Source of the DNA: Betaproteobacteria bacterium HGW-Betaproteobacteria-3
GTDB taxonomy: Bacteria > Pseudomonadota > Gammaproteobacteria > Burkholderiales > Burkholderiaceae_C
DNA: 64,000 bases
Assembly: GCA_002842205.1 (NCBI GenBank)
Contig: PHCI01000004.1
Location: 124,001 to 188,000 of the forward strand
Direction: 5' to 3'
Positions 1-8,026 of the stretch are shown in pieces. The notes below the pieces were generated by a model, which saw only the letters and a program-made list of their open reading frames with translations, searched no databases and was not told where the DNA came from. Each line of letters begins with the position of its first letter. The stretch's first letter is position 1. Position numbers and translations under genes: made by a program.

Positions 1-651
1 GCGCAGGAAGCCACCATCCGCAAGAACCTGGCTGAGCGCATTCCACAAATGCAACAGATCGACGAGGTGCGAAAGGCTGAAATGCCCGGCCTGTACGAGG
101 TGCGCATCAACGGCACCGACATCCTGTACACCGACGCCGAAGGCAACTTCCTGATCCAGGGCAGCCTCATCGACACCAAACAGCGCCGCAACCTGACCGA
201 AGAGCGCGTGGAAAAGCTCTCGGCCATTGATTTTGACGCCCTGCCCCTCAAGGATGCGTTCGCGATCGTGCGCGGTAACGGCAAGCGCAAGGTGGCGGTG
301 TTTGAAGATCCCAATTGCAGCTATTGCAAGCGTTTCGAGCGCGATCTGCAACAGGTCAACAACGTCACCGTGTACATGTTCCTCTACCCGATCCTGGGGC
401 CCGATTCGCTGGAAAAGTCCAGGCACGTCTGGTGCGCCAAGGACAAGGGCAAGGCCTGGACCGACTGGATGGTGCGCAACCAGCAGCCGCCCAGTGGCAA
501 CTGCGACACCGGCGCCCTGGCGCGCAACGTGGAATTCGGCAAAAAATACCGCATTACCGGCACGCCGACGCTGATATTTGCCGATGGCTCGCGCGTTCCG
601 GGCGCCATCAATGCGCAGCAACTTGAGAAATACCTCGCCGACGCCAGGTAA
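1..651 (+). CDS. dsbC: Thiol:disulfide interchange protein DsbC (5' end outside window)
   Basis: Periplasmic disulfide isomerase that shuffles wrong disulfides and is kept reduced by DsbD. The open frame is already running at base 1, so the signal peptide and part of the N-terminal dimerisation domain lie outside the window. What remains is the end of the cystatin-like dimerisation domain (LYEVRINGTDILYTDAEGNFLIQG) and the complete thioredoxin-fold domain with the active-site motif CSYC (family norm CGYC) in FEDPNCSYCKRFE. The cis-proline loop GTPTLIFADG is near the end. A second cysteine pair (VWCAKDK and GNCDTG) fits the structural disulfide of DsbC. Identification is secure. The Ser in the CXXC dipeptide is a mild variation that could shift redox potential. 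Confidence 0.93.
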   Translation, partial: AQEATIRKNLAERIPQMQQIDEVRKAEMPGLYEVRINGTDILYTDAEGNFLIQGSLIDTKQRRNLTEERVEKLSAIDFDALPLKDAFAIVRGNGKRKVAVFEDPNCSYCKRFERDLQQVNNVTVYMFLYPILGPDSLEKSRHVWCAKDKGKAWTDWMVRNQQPPSGNCDTGALARNVEFGKKYRITGTPTLIFADGSRVPGAINAQQLEKYLADAR

Positions 652-668
652 CTCTGGCTTTGCCCTGC

Positions 669-687
669 GCCGCCGCCGGGCGGCGGC
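669..687 (+). terminator. GC hairpin after dsbC
   Basis: A perfect 9-bp inverted repeat (GCCGCCGCC and GGCGGCGGC around one base) lies 18 bases past the dsbC stop. A run of six T (705-710) follows only after another 17 bases, so this is not a canonical intrinsic terminator. It may slow or end dsbC transcription. The 652-780 gap shows nothing else clear. Confidence 0.25.
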
Positions 688-780
688 AGGTATCGGATCG
701 CGGGTTTTTTCCAGACACAATCCAGAGCAGGCCCCCCACTCCGGGTCCGGCCATGCTGAACCTGTTTTTCTGGACGCGCC

Positions 781-2571
781 TTGAAAACCAACGCCCCATC
801 CGACCCCATTCACTACCGCGTGGAGGTGGCCAACCTGCACGCCCACCTGTTCAAGGTCACGCTCACGGTCGCGCAGCCCAACCCGCAGCAACGCATGTCG
901 CTGCCGGTGTGGATTCCCGGCAGCTATCTGGTGCGGGAGTTTTCCCGGCACCTGCAACACCTGCAGGCGCACCAGGCCCGCCGCGCGGTGCCGCTGCAAC
1001 AACTGGACAAATGCACCTGGGAAGCGGTCTGCAACCCGGCACGCCCACTGACGTTGACCTACGAGGTCTATGCCTTCGACAACTCGGTGCGCACGGCATT
1101 GCTGGACGCCACGCGGGGCTTTTTCAACGGCACCAGCCTGTGCCTGCGGGTCGAAGGCCAGGAGGCGCAGCCGCAGGTGCTGGAAATCGTGGCCTCGCCG
1201 GCCATAGCCAAATGGTCCGTGGCCACGGGTTTGTCGCCACGCAAGGTCACTGCCCGGGGTTTTGGCACCTACCATGCGCCCGACTATGACGCGCTGGTGG
1301 ACTGCCCCGTGGAGCTGGGCACATTCTGGCAAGGCACGTTCACCGCCTGCGGTGTGCCGCACCGGTTTGTCGTGGCCGGTGCCAGCGCTTCGTTCGACGG
1401 TGCACGCCTGCTGGCCGACGCGCGCAAGGTCTGCGAGACCGCGCTGCGCTTCTGGCACGGCCCGAAAGCCAGCGCGCGCGGCGCCCACTGCCCCCCGTTC
1501 AGCCACTACGTCTTCATGCTGAACGCCGTGGACGACGGCTACGGCGGCCTGGAGCACCGCAATTCCACGGCGCTGATCTGCACCCGCAAGGATTTGCCGC
1601 GCCTGGGCGATCCCAAGCAAAGCGAGGGTTACTTCACCCTGCTGGGCCTGATCAGCCACGAGTACTTTCACAGCTGGAACGTCAAGCGCCTGCGACCGGC
1701 CGAGTTCGCCCACACCGCCTATGACCGCGAGAACTACACCGAGCTGCTGTGGTTCTTTGAAGGCTTCACCAGCTATTACGACGATCTGCTGCTGCGCCGC
1801 GCCGGACTGCTCGACAACACAGGCTATCTGAAGCTGCTCAACAAGACCATCAACCAGGTGCAGCAAGCGCCGGGGCGCCAGGTGCAATCGGTGGCGCAGG
1901 CCAGCTTTGACGCCTGGGTCAAGTACTACCGGCAGGACGAAAACACCCCCAACGCCACCATCAGCTACTACACCAAGGGGGCGCTGGTGGCCTTGTGCCT
2001 TGACCTCACGCTGCGCCGCGCCACCGCGCACGGCCCGGCCGTCACGCTGGACGACGTCATGCGCAGGCTCTGGGCGCGTTGCGCCGGCGGGCCCATGCGC
2101 GAAGCCGACTTTGCGGCAGTGCTGCACGAATGCGCCCAACGTTCGTTCGCGCCTGAGATCGCCGCGTGGATTCACGGCACCGGCGAGCTGCCGTTGCGCC
2201 CGTTGCTGCAGCAGCATGGCATCACGGTGACCGACGAGCCGGCCCAGCTGGCCCAGCGGCTGGGCCTGCGGGTCAGTGAATCCGGCGGCGTCCACATCAA
2301 GACCGTGCTGCGCGGTGGCGCCGCCGAGCGGGCCGGTCTGGCGGCGGGCGACGAATGGCTGGGCGTCGAGGTGGGCAAGCTGGGCTGGCGTCTGACCCGG
2401 CTGGACGACCTGCCGCTGTACGCCGGTTCGGCCCTGCGCGTGATGGCACTGGTTTCGCGCGACAAACGCCTGCTGCGCCTGCCCTTGCGCCTGCCCCGCG
2501 AATCCACCACCTGGCGGCTGTCGGTGCGCGATGCCACCGCCGTCAACGCCTGGTTGTCGCCAGGCGATTGA
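781..2571 (+). CDS. M61 family metallopeptidase (glycyl aminopeptidase-like) with PDZ domain
   Basis: A 596-residue zinc peptidase of the M61 family. The zinc-binding helix is LISHEYFHSWNVKRLRP, with the HExxH motif and the family-typical SWNVKR continuation. The third ligand region is LLWFFEGFTSYYDDLLLRR. An N-terminal beta domain begins IHYRVEVANLHAHLF, and a C-terminal PDZ-like segment (GVHIKTVLRGGAAERAGLAAGDEWLGVEVG) follows the catalytic domain, as is usual for the family. The start is taken as TTG at 781 because an in-frame stop lies at 757-759 and no ATG is available before the conserved domain. The next gene begins four bases after the stop, so the two are probably co-transcribed. No signal peptide is evident, and the physiological substrate is unknown. 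Confidence 0.88.
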   Translation: MKTNAPSDPIHYRVEVANLHAHLFKVTLTVAQPNPQQRMSLPVWIPGSYLVREFSRHLQHLQAHQARRAVPLQQLDKCTWEAVCNPARPLTLTYEVYAFDNSVRTALLDATRGFFNGTSLCLRVEGQEAQPQVLEIVASPAIAKWSVATGLSPRKVTARGFGTYHAPDYDALVDCPVELGTFWQGTFTACGVPHRFVVAGASASFDGARLLADARKVCETALRFWHGPKASARGAHCPPFSHYVFMLNAVDDGYGGLEHRNSTALICTRKDLPRLGDPKQSEGYFTLLGLISHEYFHSWNVKRLRPAEFAHTAYDRENYTELLWFFEGFTSYYDDLLLRRAGLLDNTGYLKLLNKTINQVQQAPGRQVQSVAQASFDAWVKYYRQDENTPNATISYYTKGALVALCLDLTLRRATAHGPAVTLDDVMRRLWARCAGGPMREADFAAVLHECAQRSFAPEIAAWIHGTGELPLRPLLQQHGITVTDEPAQLAQRLGLRVSESGGVHIKTVLRGGAAERAGLAAGDEWLGVEVGKLGWRLTRLDDLPLYAGSALRVMALVSRDKRLLRLPLRLPRESTTWRLSVRDATAVNAWLSPGD

Positions 2572-2574
2572 GCC

Positions 2575-3633
2575 GTGCCCGCCCTGCGCAAGCTGCTGGG
2601 GCTGACGGGTGCAGCGCTGGCCCTGCACGCCCTCGTGCTCGGCTGGCTGCAGGCGCAGTGGCGCGAACCCGCGGCCTTGCGACCGATGGTGGCGCCCCTG
2701 TTCACACGGCAAATCGCAGCGACCGCACCTGTGGCGCCACCGCCGACGCCAGCGCCGGTGCAACGCAAGAAATCAAGACAAAAATCGCCTTCAGCCCCCG
2801 TCAGTAAAGAGAAGTTTGCTCCTGAGATAAAAGCAAATGACGCCCCCCCTGAAGTGACCGAACCCACCCTCGCGACGGTCGAAACACCCCCCACGCACGA
2901 CCCGCCCAGCCCCCAGGCCGACGCCGCCGCGTCCGTGCCGCCTGCACCTGACGCCATCGCAGAGCGCGACACCCCCATGGCGGGGCCCGCGCCAGACCCT
3001 TGGCCGGCCGACACCCGGTTGACTTACGACCTGGGCGGTTACTACCGTGGGGATCTGCACGGCAAGGCCAGCGTGCAGTGGCAGCGTGAGGACGCCCGCT
3101 ACCAGGTGCAGGTGACGCTGGATTTCGGACTGCTGCTCAACATGGTCATGACCAGCCAGGGTGAAGTGACCGACGACGGCCTGCAGCCACTGGCCTATGA
3201 GGAAGCGGTGCGCGGCCGACGGCGCACCGTGCGCCTGGACGCCCATGAGATCACCCTGGCCAACGGCCAGAAGCTGCCGCGCCCCGCCCAGGTGCAGGAC
3301 ACGGCCAGCCAGTTCGTCGAGCTGTCCTGGCGCTTCCAGACCGGTCGCGAACGCCTGGAAGAAGGCCACAGCGTGAGCCTCTGGATGGCCCGCCCTGGCG
3401 GGGCCGACCTGTGGACCTATCGCGTCATCGGGCGCGAAACGCTGTACCTGGGGCGCCTGGGCGAGGTGGAGGCGTTCCACCTGCAGCCGCTGCCGCTGGC
3501 CAACCCGCGCGGCAAGATCACGGCGGACATCTGGTTCGCGCCGACGCTGCAATACTTGCCGGTGCGCATCCGCATCAGCCTGGGTGACGCGCAGTTTGTG
3601 GACATGCTGGTGGACCGCATCGAACAGCGTTGA
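2575..3633 (+). CDS. DUF3108 domain-containing protein
   Basis: A 352-residue protein starting with GTG right behind the M61 gene. Residues about 5-25 (LGLTGAALALHALVLGWLQAQW) form one hydrophobic signal-anchor. They are followed by a long Pro/Ala/Thr-rich linker (about 40-140) that would sit in the periplasm. The C-terminal half, from RLTYDLGGYYRGDLHGKASVQW to the end, is a beta-rich DUF3108 domain, a family of predicted cell-envelope proteins of unknown function in betaproteobacteria. The linker contains a copy of the dispersed repeat at 2780-2831, translated in frame, which suggests that the linker tolerates insertions. Function unknown; an envelope role is inferred from the topology only. 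Confidence 0.8.
   Translation: MPALRKLLGLTGAALALHALVLGWLQAQWREPAALRPMVAPLFTRQIAATAPVAPPPTPAPVQRKKSRQKSPSAPVSKEKFAPEIKANDAPPEVTEPTLATVETPPTHDPPSPQADAAASVPPAPDAIAERDTPMAGPAPDPWPADTRLTYDLGGYYRGDLHGKASVQWQREDARYQVQVTLDFGLLLNMVMTSQGEVTDDGLQPLAYEEAVRGRRRTVRLDAHEITLANGQKLPRPAQVQDTASQFVELSWRFQTGRERLEEGHSVSLWMARPGGADLWTYRVIGRETLYLGRLGEVEAFHLQPLPLANPRGKITADIWFAPTLQYLPVRIRISLGDAQFVDMLVDRIEQR
2780..2831 (-). repeat. Dispersed Comamonadaceae-type repeat, copy in DUF3108 gene
   Basis: The segment reads AAAAATCGCCTTCAGCCCCC, then GTCAG, then GAAGTTTGCTC. This is the reverse complement of the pattern AGCAAAC ... GACGGGGGCTA ... GGCC-TTTTT seen elsewhere in the window (8068, 15262, 35722, 50070). It is degenerate and lies in the linker-coding part of the gene. 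Confidence 0.5.
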
Positions 3634-3666
3634 ATATCGCCCCAGCCCACAGACCTCGGGCGCCGG

Positions 3667-4230
3667 TCATGCGGCCGGCAGGTTCGCCTCGATCTCGTCG
3701 CCGAACTGCGCGGCCACGGCACTCCCACGCATTTCGCGAATCACGGCATAGGCCCGCTTGACCGCTGCGGTGTATTCCACCAGCGAACGCGACGATTCGA
3801 TGCGCAGGCAAAGCTCCTCGCCCGTGGGTCCCAGAATGGCCGTGACCCGCCGGGCCGCCAGTTGCCGCGCCTGGGGCAAGGTGATCATGGGATGGGGAGG
3901 TTGGGTGATCACGTCAGCCGCGACGGCCACCTCCGACCGCTCGGTTGCGGCGAAATCCTGGTGCGTCACCCCCGGCGCCGCGGCGCGGCCGGGAGCCGCT
4001 TTGCTGCCAGCCCCGGATTCAATATAGCCGTCTGCCTCCAACTGGGCCAGCAGTTGTGCAACATCGCCTGTCGCACTGGCCATTTGCATCAATTCGGTGA
4101 CCGGGCGTTTGCCGTCGACCAGAATCAGCAAGGACCGCAGCCGTGGGGCCAGCCCGCTTTGACGCGATGCAAAAGTCTCCTGGCCTTTGACGGATTTTCG
4201 AAAGACGGTATTTTTTTCCAACGAGGTCAT
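3667..4230 (-). CDS. Conserved hypothetical protein (small, possible winged-helix segment)
   Basis: A 187-residue soluble protein on the minus strand, with its 3' end facing the DUF3108 gene. The N-terminal third (NTVFRKSVKGQETFASRQSG, then LRSLLILVDGKRPVTELM, then AQLLAQLEADGYIESG) looks like a short winged-helix or DprA/B-like helical unit. An Ala/Gly-rich linker follows, then a helical C-terminal domain (ITLPQARQLAARRVTAILGPTGEELCLRIES, RAYAVIREMRGSAVAAQFGDEIEANLPAA). I recognise the layout as a common conserved hypothetical of Burkholderiales but know no function for it. No signal peptide or membrane span is seen. It lies downstream of paaK on the same strand with a 111-bp gap, so it may have its own promoter. 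Confidence 0.75.
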   Translation of the reverse strand: MTSLEKNTVFRKSVKGQETFASRQSGLAPRLRSLLILVDGKRPVTELMQMASATGDVAQLLAQLEADGYIESGAGSKAAPGRAAAPGVTHQDFAATERSEVAVAADVITQPPHPMITLPQARQLAARRVTAILGPTGEELCLRIESSRSLVEYTAAVKRAYAVIREMRGSAVAAQFGDEIEANLPAA

Positions 4231-4341
4231 CCATTCTGACGAGTCAAGGACCGAGTGTAGATGGGCGCGGAATGAACCGCCGCACAGGGATTCCCCTGTC
4301 AGAAAAAAGGACTCGACAATGCACGCAAGGCGGGCGCGCGC

Positions 4342-5634
4342 TCAGCGCCGCAAATCCACCACGCGCCGGGCTTTGCCGCCGCTGCGCTCCACGCCGCCTT
4401 CGGTGCGCAGTTCGATCCGGGCCGACGTGCCAATGAAGGTCTTGATGTCGTGTTGCAGGGCCTGCGCTGCCGCCAGGGCCAGCGGCGCGTCTGGCGCCAG
4501 CCCCGGGCGCGTTTCCACGGCCACGCAGAGCGCGTCCATCGGGCCTTCGCGCGACAGGATGCATTGGTAATGGGCGCTCAGTTCGGCGCGTTTGAGGATC
4601 AACTCCTCAATTTGCGTGGGAAACACGTTCACGCCGCGCACGATCATCATGTCGTCGCTGCGGCCGGTGATCTTTTCCATGCGGCGCATGGTGCGCGCCG
4701 TGCCGGGCAGCAGGCGGGTGAGATCGCGTGTGCGGTAGCGGATGACGGGCAGCGCCTCTTTGGTCAGGCTGGTGAACACCAGTTCGCCCATCTGCCCGTC
4801 GGGCACCGGTTCGCCGGTTTCAGGGTGGATGATTTCGGGGTAGAAATGGTCTTCCCAGATGGTCGGGCCGTCCTTGGTTTCCACGCATTCGTTGGCCACG
4901 CCCGGGCCCATGACTTCGGACAGGCCGTAAATGTCCACAGCGTCAATGCCCATGCGCCGCTCGATGGCCGCGCGCATGTCGTTGGTCCAGGGTTCGGCAC
5001 CGAAGATGCCGATGCGCAATGAGGCTTCGGCCGGGTTCATGCCCTGGCGCTCGAACTCGTCGGCAATCGCCAGCATGTAGCTGGGCGTGACCATGATGAT
5101 GTCGGGTTTGAAGTCGGTGATGAGCTGCACTTGGCGCTCGGTCTGGCCGCCGCCAAACGGCACCACGGTCAGGCCCAGCCGCTCGGCGCCGTAGTGGGCG
5201 CCCAGCCCACCGGTGAACAAGCCGTAGCCGTAACTCACATGCACCAGATCGCCGGGCCGCGCGCCGCTGGCGCGGATGCTGCGCGCCACGCAATGGGCCC
5301 AGGTGTCGACGTCGTTCTTCGTGTAGCCCACCACCGTCGGCTTGCCGGTGGTGCCGCTGGACGCATGGATGCGCACACACTGCTCGCGCGGCACCGCAAA
5401 CATGCCAAACGGGTAGCTGTCGCGCAGGTCTTTCTTGGTGGTGAACGGAAACCTGGCCAGATCGGCGAGCGACCGGCAGTCGCCCGGATGCACACCCGCC
5501 GCGTCAAACTTGGCGCGGTACACCGGCGAATGGGCGTAGGCATGCGCCAGCGTGGCTTTCAGCCGCTTGAGTTGCAGCGCGCGCAATTCATCCACACTGG
5601 CTTTTTCGATCGGCTCCAGCGGAAATGTTTTCAT
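4342..5634 (-). CDS. paaK: Phenylacetate-CoA ligase PaaK
   Basis: Activates phenylacetate to phenylacetyl-CoA with ATP and CoA, the entry step of the aerobic paa pathway. The 430-residue length matches PaaK. Visible motifs are the adenylate-forming P-loop HASSGTTGKPTVVGYTKND, the region VHVSYGYGLFTGGLGAHYG, IYGLSEVMGPGVANEC, and the C-terminal hinge region ITGRSDDMMIVRGVNVFPTQIEE. The ATG overlaps the stop of paaI by four bases (ATGA), so paaG-paaI-paaK are translationally coupled. Control is probably by a PaaR-type repressor acting at the palindrome near 6.9 kb. Confidence 0.95.
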   Translation of the reverse strand: MKTFPLEPIEKASVDELRALQLKRLKATLAHAYAHSPVYRAKFDAAGVHPGDCRSLADLARFPFTTKKDLRDSYPFGMFAVPREQCVRIHASSGTTGKPTVVGYTKNDVDTWAHCVARSIRASGARPGDLVHVSYGYGLFTGGLGAHYGAERLGLTVVPFGGGQTERQVQLITDFKPDIIMVTPSYMLAIADEFERQGMNPAEASLRIGIFGAEPWTNDMRAAIERRMGIDAVDIYGLSEVMGPGVANECVETKDGPTIWEDHFYPEIIHPETGEPVPDGQMGELVFTSLTKEALPVIRYRTRDLTRLLPGTARTMRRMEKITGRSDDMMIVRGVNVFPTQIEELILKRAELSAHYQCILSREGPMDALCVAVETRPGLAPDAPLALAAAQALQHDIKTFIGTSARIELRTEGGVERSGGKARRVVDLRR

Positions 5635-6074
5635 GATGCAGCGTTCTCTTCAAAAACATGGCCCGGAATCTGAGCGCTCTTGCCGCGGAACATGGCCACC
5701 ACCTCGCCGCGCTGGTTGGTGACTTTCATGTCGTAAATGCCGTGGCGCCCCTGCAGGGTTTGCTCCACGCCCTCGCAGCTGAGCACGTCGCCTTCGTGGG
5801 CGGGCTTGAGAAATTCAATGGTGCACCCGGCCGCCACCGCATTGCGGTTGTGGCTGTTGCAGGCAAAGGCAAAGGTGGTGTCGGCCAGCGTGAAGATCAA
5901 ACCGCCGTGGCAGATCTGGTGGCCATTGAGGTGCAGCTGGCGCACCACCATGCGCACCCTGGCGCGGCCCGGCTCGCAACCGAGCAGCTCCATGCCCAGG
6001 GTGTCCTTGCTGGCGGTGTCCGCCGCCCACATGGCCTGGCCCACGCGGTGGGCCCGTGCTTGCGCGTCCATCAT
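5631..6074 (-). CDS. paaI: Hydroxyphenylacetyl-CoA thioesterase PaaI
   Basis: A 147-residue hotdog-fold thioesterase. It is thought to rescue CoA by hydrolysing dead-end hydroxylated phenylacetyl-CoA intermediates of the paa pathway. The diagnostic segment is LNGHQICHGGLIFTLADTTFAFACNSHNR, containing the HGG(x)iftlAD signature of PaaI-type hotdog enzymes. The central beta strand is AAGCTIEFLKPAHEGDVLSCEG. Length is normal. It overlaps paaG upstream and paaK downstream by ATGA junctions, so the three are one translationally coupled operon. The start could be either of two consecutive ATG codons. Confidence 0.93.
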   Translation of the reverse strand: MMDAQARAHRVGQAMWAADTASKDTLGMELLGCEPGRARVRMVVRQLHLNGHQICHGGLIFTLADTTFAFACNSHNRNAVAAGCTIEFLKPAHEGDVLSCEGVEQTLQGRHGIYDMKVTNQRGEVVAMFRGKSAQIPGHVFEENAAS

Positions 6075-6865
6075 TCGCCCTTGAAAGCCGCGGGGCGCTT
6101 TTCGCGGAACGCCATCACGCCTTCGATGTAATCGTGCGTACGCCCCAAAGCCGACTGGGTGTCACGCTCGGCGTCGAGCTGCTGGTGGAAGCTGCGGGTG
6201 GTGCCTTCGCGCAGCAGCTTGCGCGTCTCGACCAGGGCCCGTGTGGGCATTTGCGCCAGCCGTTCGGCCAGGGCCAGCGAGGCGGTCACGCAGTCGTCGG
6301 CCACGTCCCAGATCATGCCCCAGTCGCGGGCCTGGGGGGCGGGCAATTTGTCGCCGGTCAGGGCCAGCGCCATGGCGCGCGCCAGGCCCAGACGCTGGGG
6401 CAGCAGCCAGCTTCCACCCGCATCCGGAATGAGACCGATCTTGCTGAACGCCTGGATGAAACTGGCCGTCGGCGCGGCGATGGCCACGTCGCAGGTCATG
6501 GCCAGTGACGCGCCTGCCCCAGCCGCCACACCATTGACAGCCGCGATGGTGGGCACCCGCAGGCTCTGCAGCCGACGCGCGGTCGGATTGAAAGCCTCTT
6601 CGATGATGGGGCCAGGATCGGCGCGCTCGACCAGGTTCGGGCCCGGCTCGAAATCGAACTCGGCCAGATCGGCGCCCGCACAAAATGCCCGCCCGGCGCC
6701 GGTGATGACCAGCGCGCGGATGGCCCGGTTGGCTTCGGCGCGGTCCAGCGCCGCCCACAGGTCGTGGTGCATCTGGCGGGTGAAGCTGTTGAGCGCCTGC
6801 GGGCGGTTCAGCGTGACCAGCGCCACGGCACCGCGCTCTTCCAGCAATACAGTGTTCTCTGGCAT
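6071..6865 (-). CDS. paaG: 2-(1,2-epoxy-1,2-dihydrophenyl)acetyl-CoA isomerase PaaG
   Basis: A crotonase-fold enzyme that isomerises the ring epoxide of phenylacetyl-CoA to the oxepin before ring opening. Conserved parts are ALVTLNRPQALNSFTRQMH, ITGAGRAFCAGADLAEF (oxyanion hole) and GVAAGAGASLAMTCDVAIA. The sequence then continues ASFIQAFSKIGLIPDAGGSWLLPQRLGLARA, which has the Asp of the PDAGGSW motif typical of PaaG. The ATG at 6865 is chosen because AGGAG lies seven bases before it; a TTG further upstream has no ribosome site. It is the first gene of the leftward paa operon and is divergent from the hydratase at 6982. Crotonase paralogues are hard to separate by eye, but the context supports PaaG. 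Confidence 0.88.
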   Translation of the reverse strand: MPENTVLLEERGAVALVTLNRPQALNSFTRQMHHDLWAALDRAEANRAIRALVITGAGRAFCAGADLAEFDFEPGPNLVERADPGPIIEEAFNPTARRLQSLRVPTIAAVNGVAAGAGASLAMTCDVAIAAPTASFIQAFSKIGLIPDAGGSWLLPQRLGLARAMALALTGDKLPAPQARDWGMIWDVADDCVTASLALAERLAQMPTRALVETRKLLREGTTRSFHQQLDAERDTQSALGRTHDYIEGVMAFREKRPAAFKGE

Positions 6866-6897
6866 GACAGTCTCCTGCAAACGACTCTACCATTCAC

Positions 6898-6915
6898 CAA
6901 CCGATCGGTCGGTTG
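6898..6915. promoter_or_regulatory. Palindromic operator, PaaR (TetR-type) candidate
   Basis: The sequence CAACCGATCGGTCGGTTG has perfect 7-bp arms (CAACCGA and TCGGTTG) and an internal perfect 10-bp palindrome ACCGATCGGT. It sits in the 116-bp gap between paaG and the paaF-like gene, which are divergent. ACCGATCGGT-type palindromes are the known recognition pattern of TetR-family phenylacetyl-CoA-responsive PaaR repressors in betaproteobacteria. Assignment to PaaR is inference; the palindrome is directly visible. Confidence 0.7.
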
Positions 6916-6981
6916 ATGTTTTCCCTCAGTGCGGGGGCCGATATAGTGAGGGGCATTGCAACAGAAAAGATGGAGCTCCGC

Positions 6982-7764
6982 ATGTCGCCCTACGAACTGA
7001 TCACCGTACGCACCGAAGCCGGCAAGGTGGGGGTGGTCACCCTGAACCGCCCCAAGCAGCTCAACGCGCTGAACGACCACCTCATGAACGAACTGGGCAC
7101 GGCGCTCAAGGCGTTTGACGCCGACCCGGCCATTGTCTGCATGATCATCACCGGCAGCGAGAAGGCATTTGCGGCCGGTGCCGACATCGGCGCCATGGCC
7201 ACCTACAGCTTTGCCGATGTGTACAAAAGCGACTACATCACCCGCAACTGGGAACAAATCCGCCTGATCCGCAAACCCGTGATCGCCGCCGTGAGCGGTT
7301 TTGCCCTGGGCGGCGGTTGCGAGCTGGCCATGATGTGCGACTTCATCATCGCCGCCGACAACGCCCGGTTCGGCCAGCCCGAGATCAAGCTGGGCATCAT
7401 CCCCGGCGCGGGCGGCACGCAGCGGCTGCCACGCGCCGTGGGCAAGGCCAAGGCCATGGACATGGCGCTGACCGGCCGCATGATGGACGCCGTGGAAGCC
7501 GAGCGCGCCGGTCTGGTCAGCCGCGTCGTGCCGCTGGACAAGCTGATGGACGAGGCCCTGGGCGCCGCGTTGATGATCAGTGAGTATTCGCTGCTGGCGG
7601 TGATGGCGGCCAAGGAATCGGTGAATCGCGCCTTCGAGAGCAGCCTGAGCGACGGCGTGATGTTCGAGCGCCGCCTGTTCCACGCCCTGTTTGCCACGGC
7701 CGACCAGAAGGAGGGCATGGACGCCTTTGTGGCCAAACGCAAGCCGGGGTTCCGCAACGAGTGA
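6982..7764 (+). CDS. paaF: Enoyl-CoA hydratase, PaaF-like (2,3-dehydroadipyl-CoA hydratase)
   Basis: A 260-residue crotonase with both catalytic glutamates in place: [20 protein letters not shown] and [22 protein letters not shown]. The oxyanion-hole segment is [17 protein letters not shown]. These are full hydratase signatures, unlike the isomerase-type neighbour paaG. The ATG at 6982 is preferred because GGAG stands seven bases before it; an in-frame ATG at 6970 and a TTG at 6913 exist but lack good ribosome sites. Divergence from paaGIK around a shared PaaR-like palindrome supports a role in beta-oxidation of the ring-opened phenylacetate product. A general short-chain enoyl-CoA hydratase is the alternative. 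Confidence 0.82.
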   Translation: MSPYELITVRTEAGKVGVVTLNRPKQLNALNDHLMNELGTALKAFDADPAIVCMIITGSEKAFAAGADIGAMATYSFADVYKSDYITRNWEQIRLIRKPVIAAVSGFALGGGCELAMMCDFIIAADNARFGQPEIKLGIIPGAGGTQRLPRAVGKAKAMDMALTGRMMDAVEAERAGLVSRVVPLDKLMDEALGAALMISEYSLLAVMAAKESVNRAFESSLSDGVMFERRLFHALFATADQKEGMDAFVAKRKPGFRNE

Positions 7765-7803
7765 GGGCGCCCGTCGTGCCCGATCTGGCTGGCCTACATT
7801 GGC

Positions 7804-7809
7804 TATAAT
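7804..7809 (+). promoter_or_regulatory. -10 box of the tRNA gene
   Basis: A perfect TATAAT stands 11 bases before the first base of the tRNA, followed by a GC-rich discriminator. No convincing -35 is seen at the usual distance, which is common for strong stable-RNA promoters with upstream elements. Confidence 0.6.
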
Positions 7810-7820
7810 GGAGGGCTCAA

Positions 7821-7897
7821 GGCGCTTTAGCTCAGTCGGTTAGAGCGATGGAATCATAATCCACAGGTCCGCGGTTCGAATCCGTGAAGCGCCACCA
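7821..7897 (+). tRNA. tRNA-Met (anticodon CAT)
   Basis: A 77-nt cloverleaf including an encoded CCA end. The acceptor stem is GGCGCTT pairing with AAGCGCC. The D-arm is AGCTCAGTCGGTTAGAGC, the anticodon loop is ATCATAA with CAT flanked by TGGA/TCCA, and the T-loop GGTTCGAATCC is normal. It is of elongator type because the acceptor starts with a G:C pair, unlike initiator tRNA. A CAT anticodon can also belong to tRNA-Ile2 (lysidine-modified); the acceptor and arm sequences look more like elongator Met, but this is not certain by eye. Confidence 0.92.
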
Positions 7898-8026
7898 AAT
7901 TGCCTGTCAATGCCTGCTGGTGCACAAACAACAAGGCCATTGACAGACCGGGCACTGTTCTCGCACAGTGCCTCTTGTACCCCACGTTCGGCCCGCTGCG
8001 GGCCGTTTCATCGCCACAGCCTCTGG

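Noticed and set aside
4284-4299. ACAGGG-ATTC-CCCTGT palindrome between paaK and the small conserved gene
   Set aside because: Short hairpin without a T run in the direction of transcription. No regulator family recognised, too weak to call.
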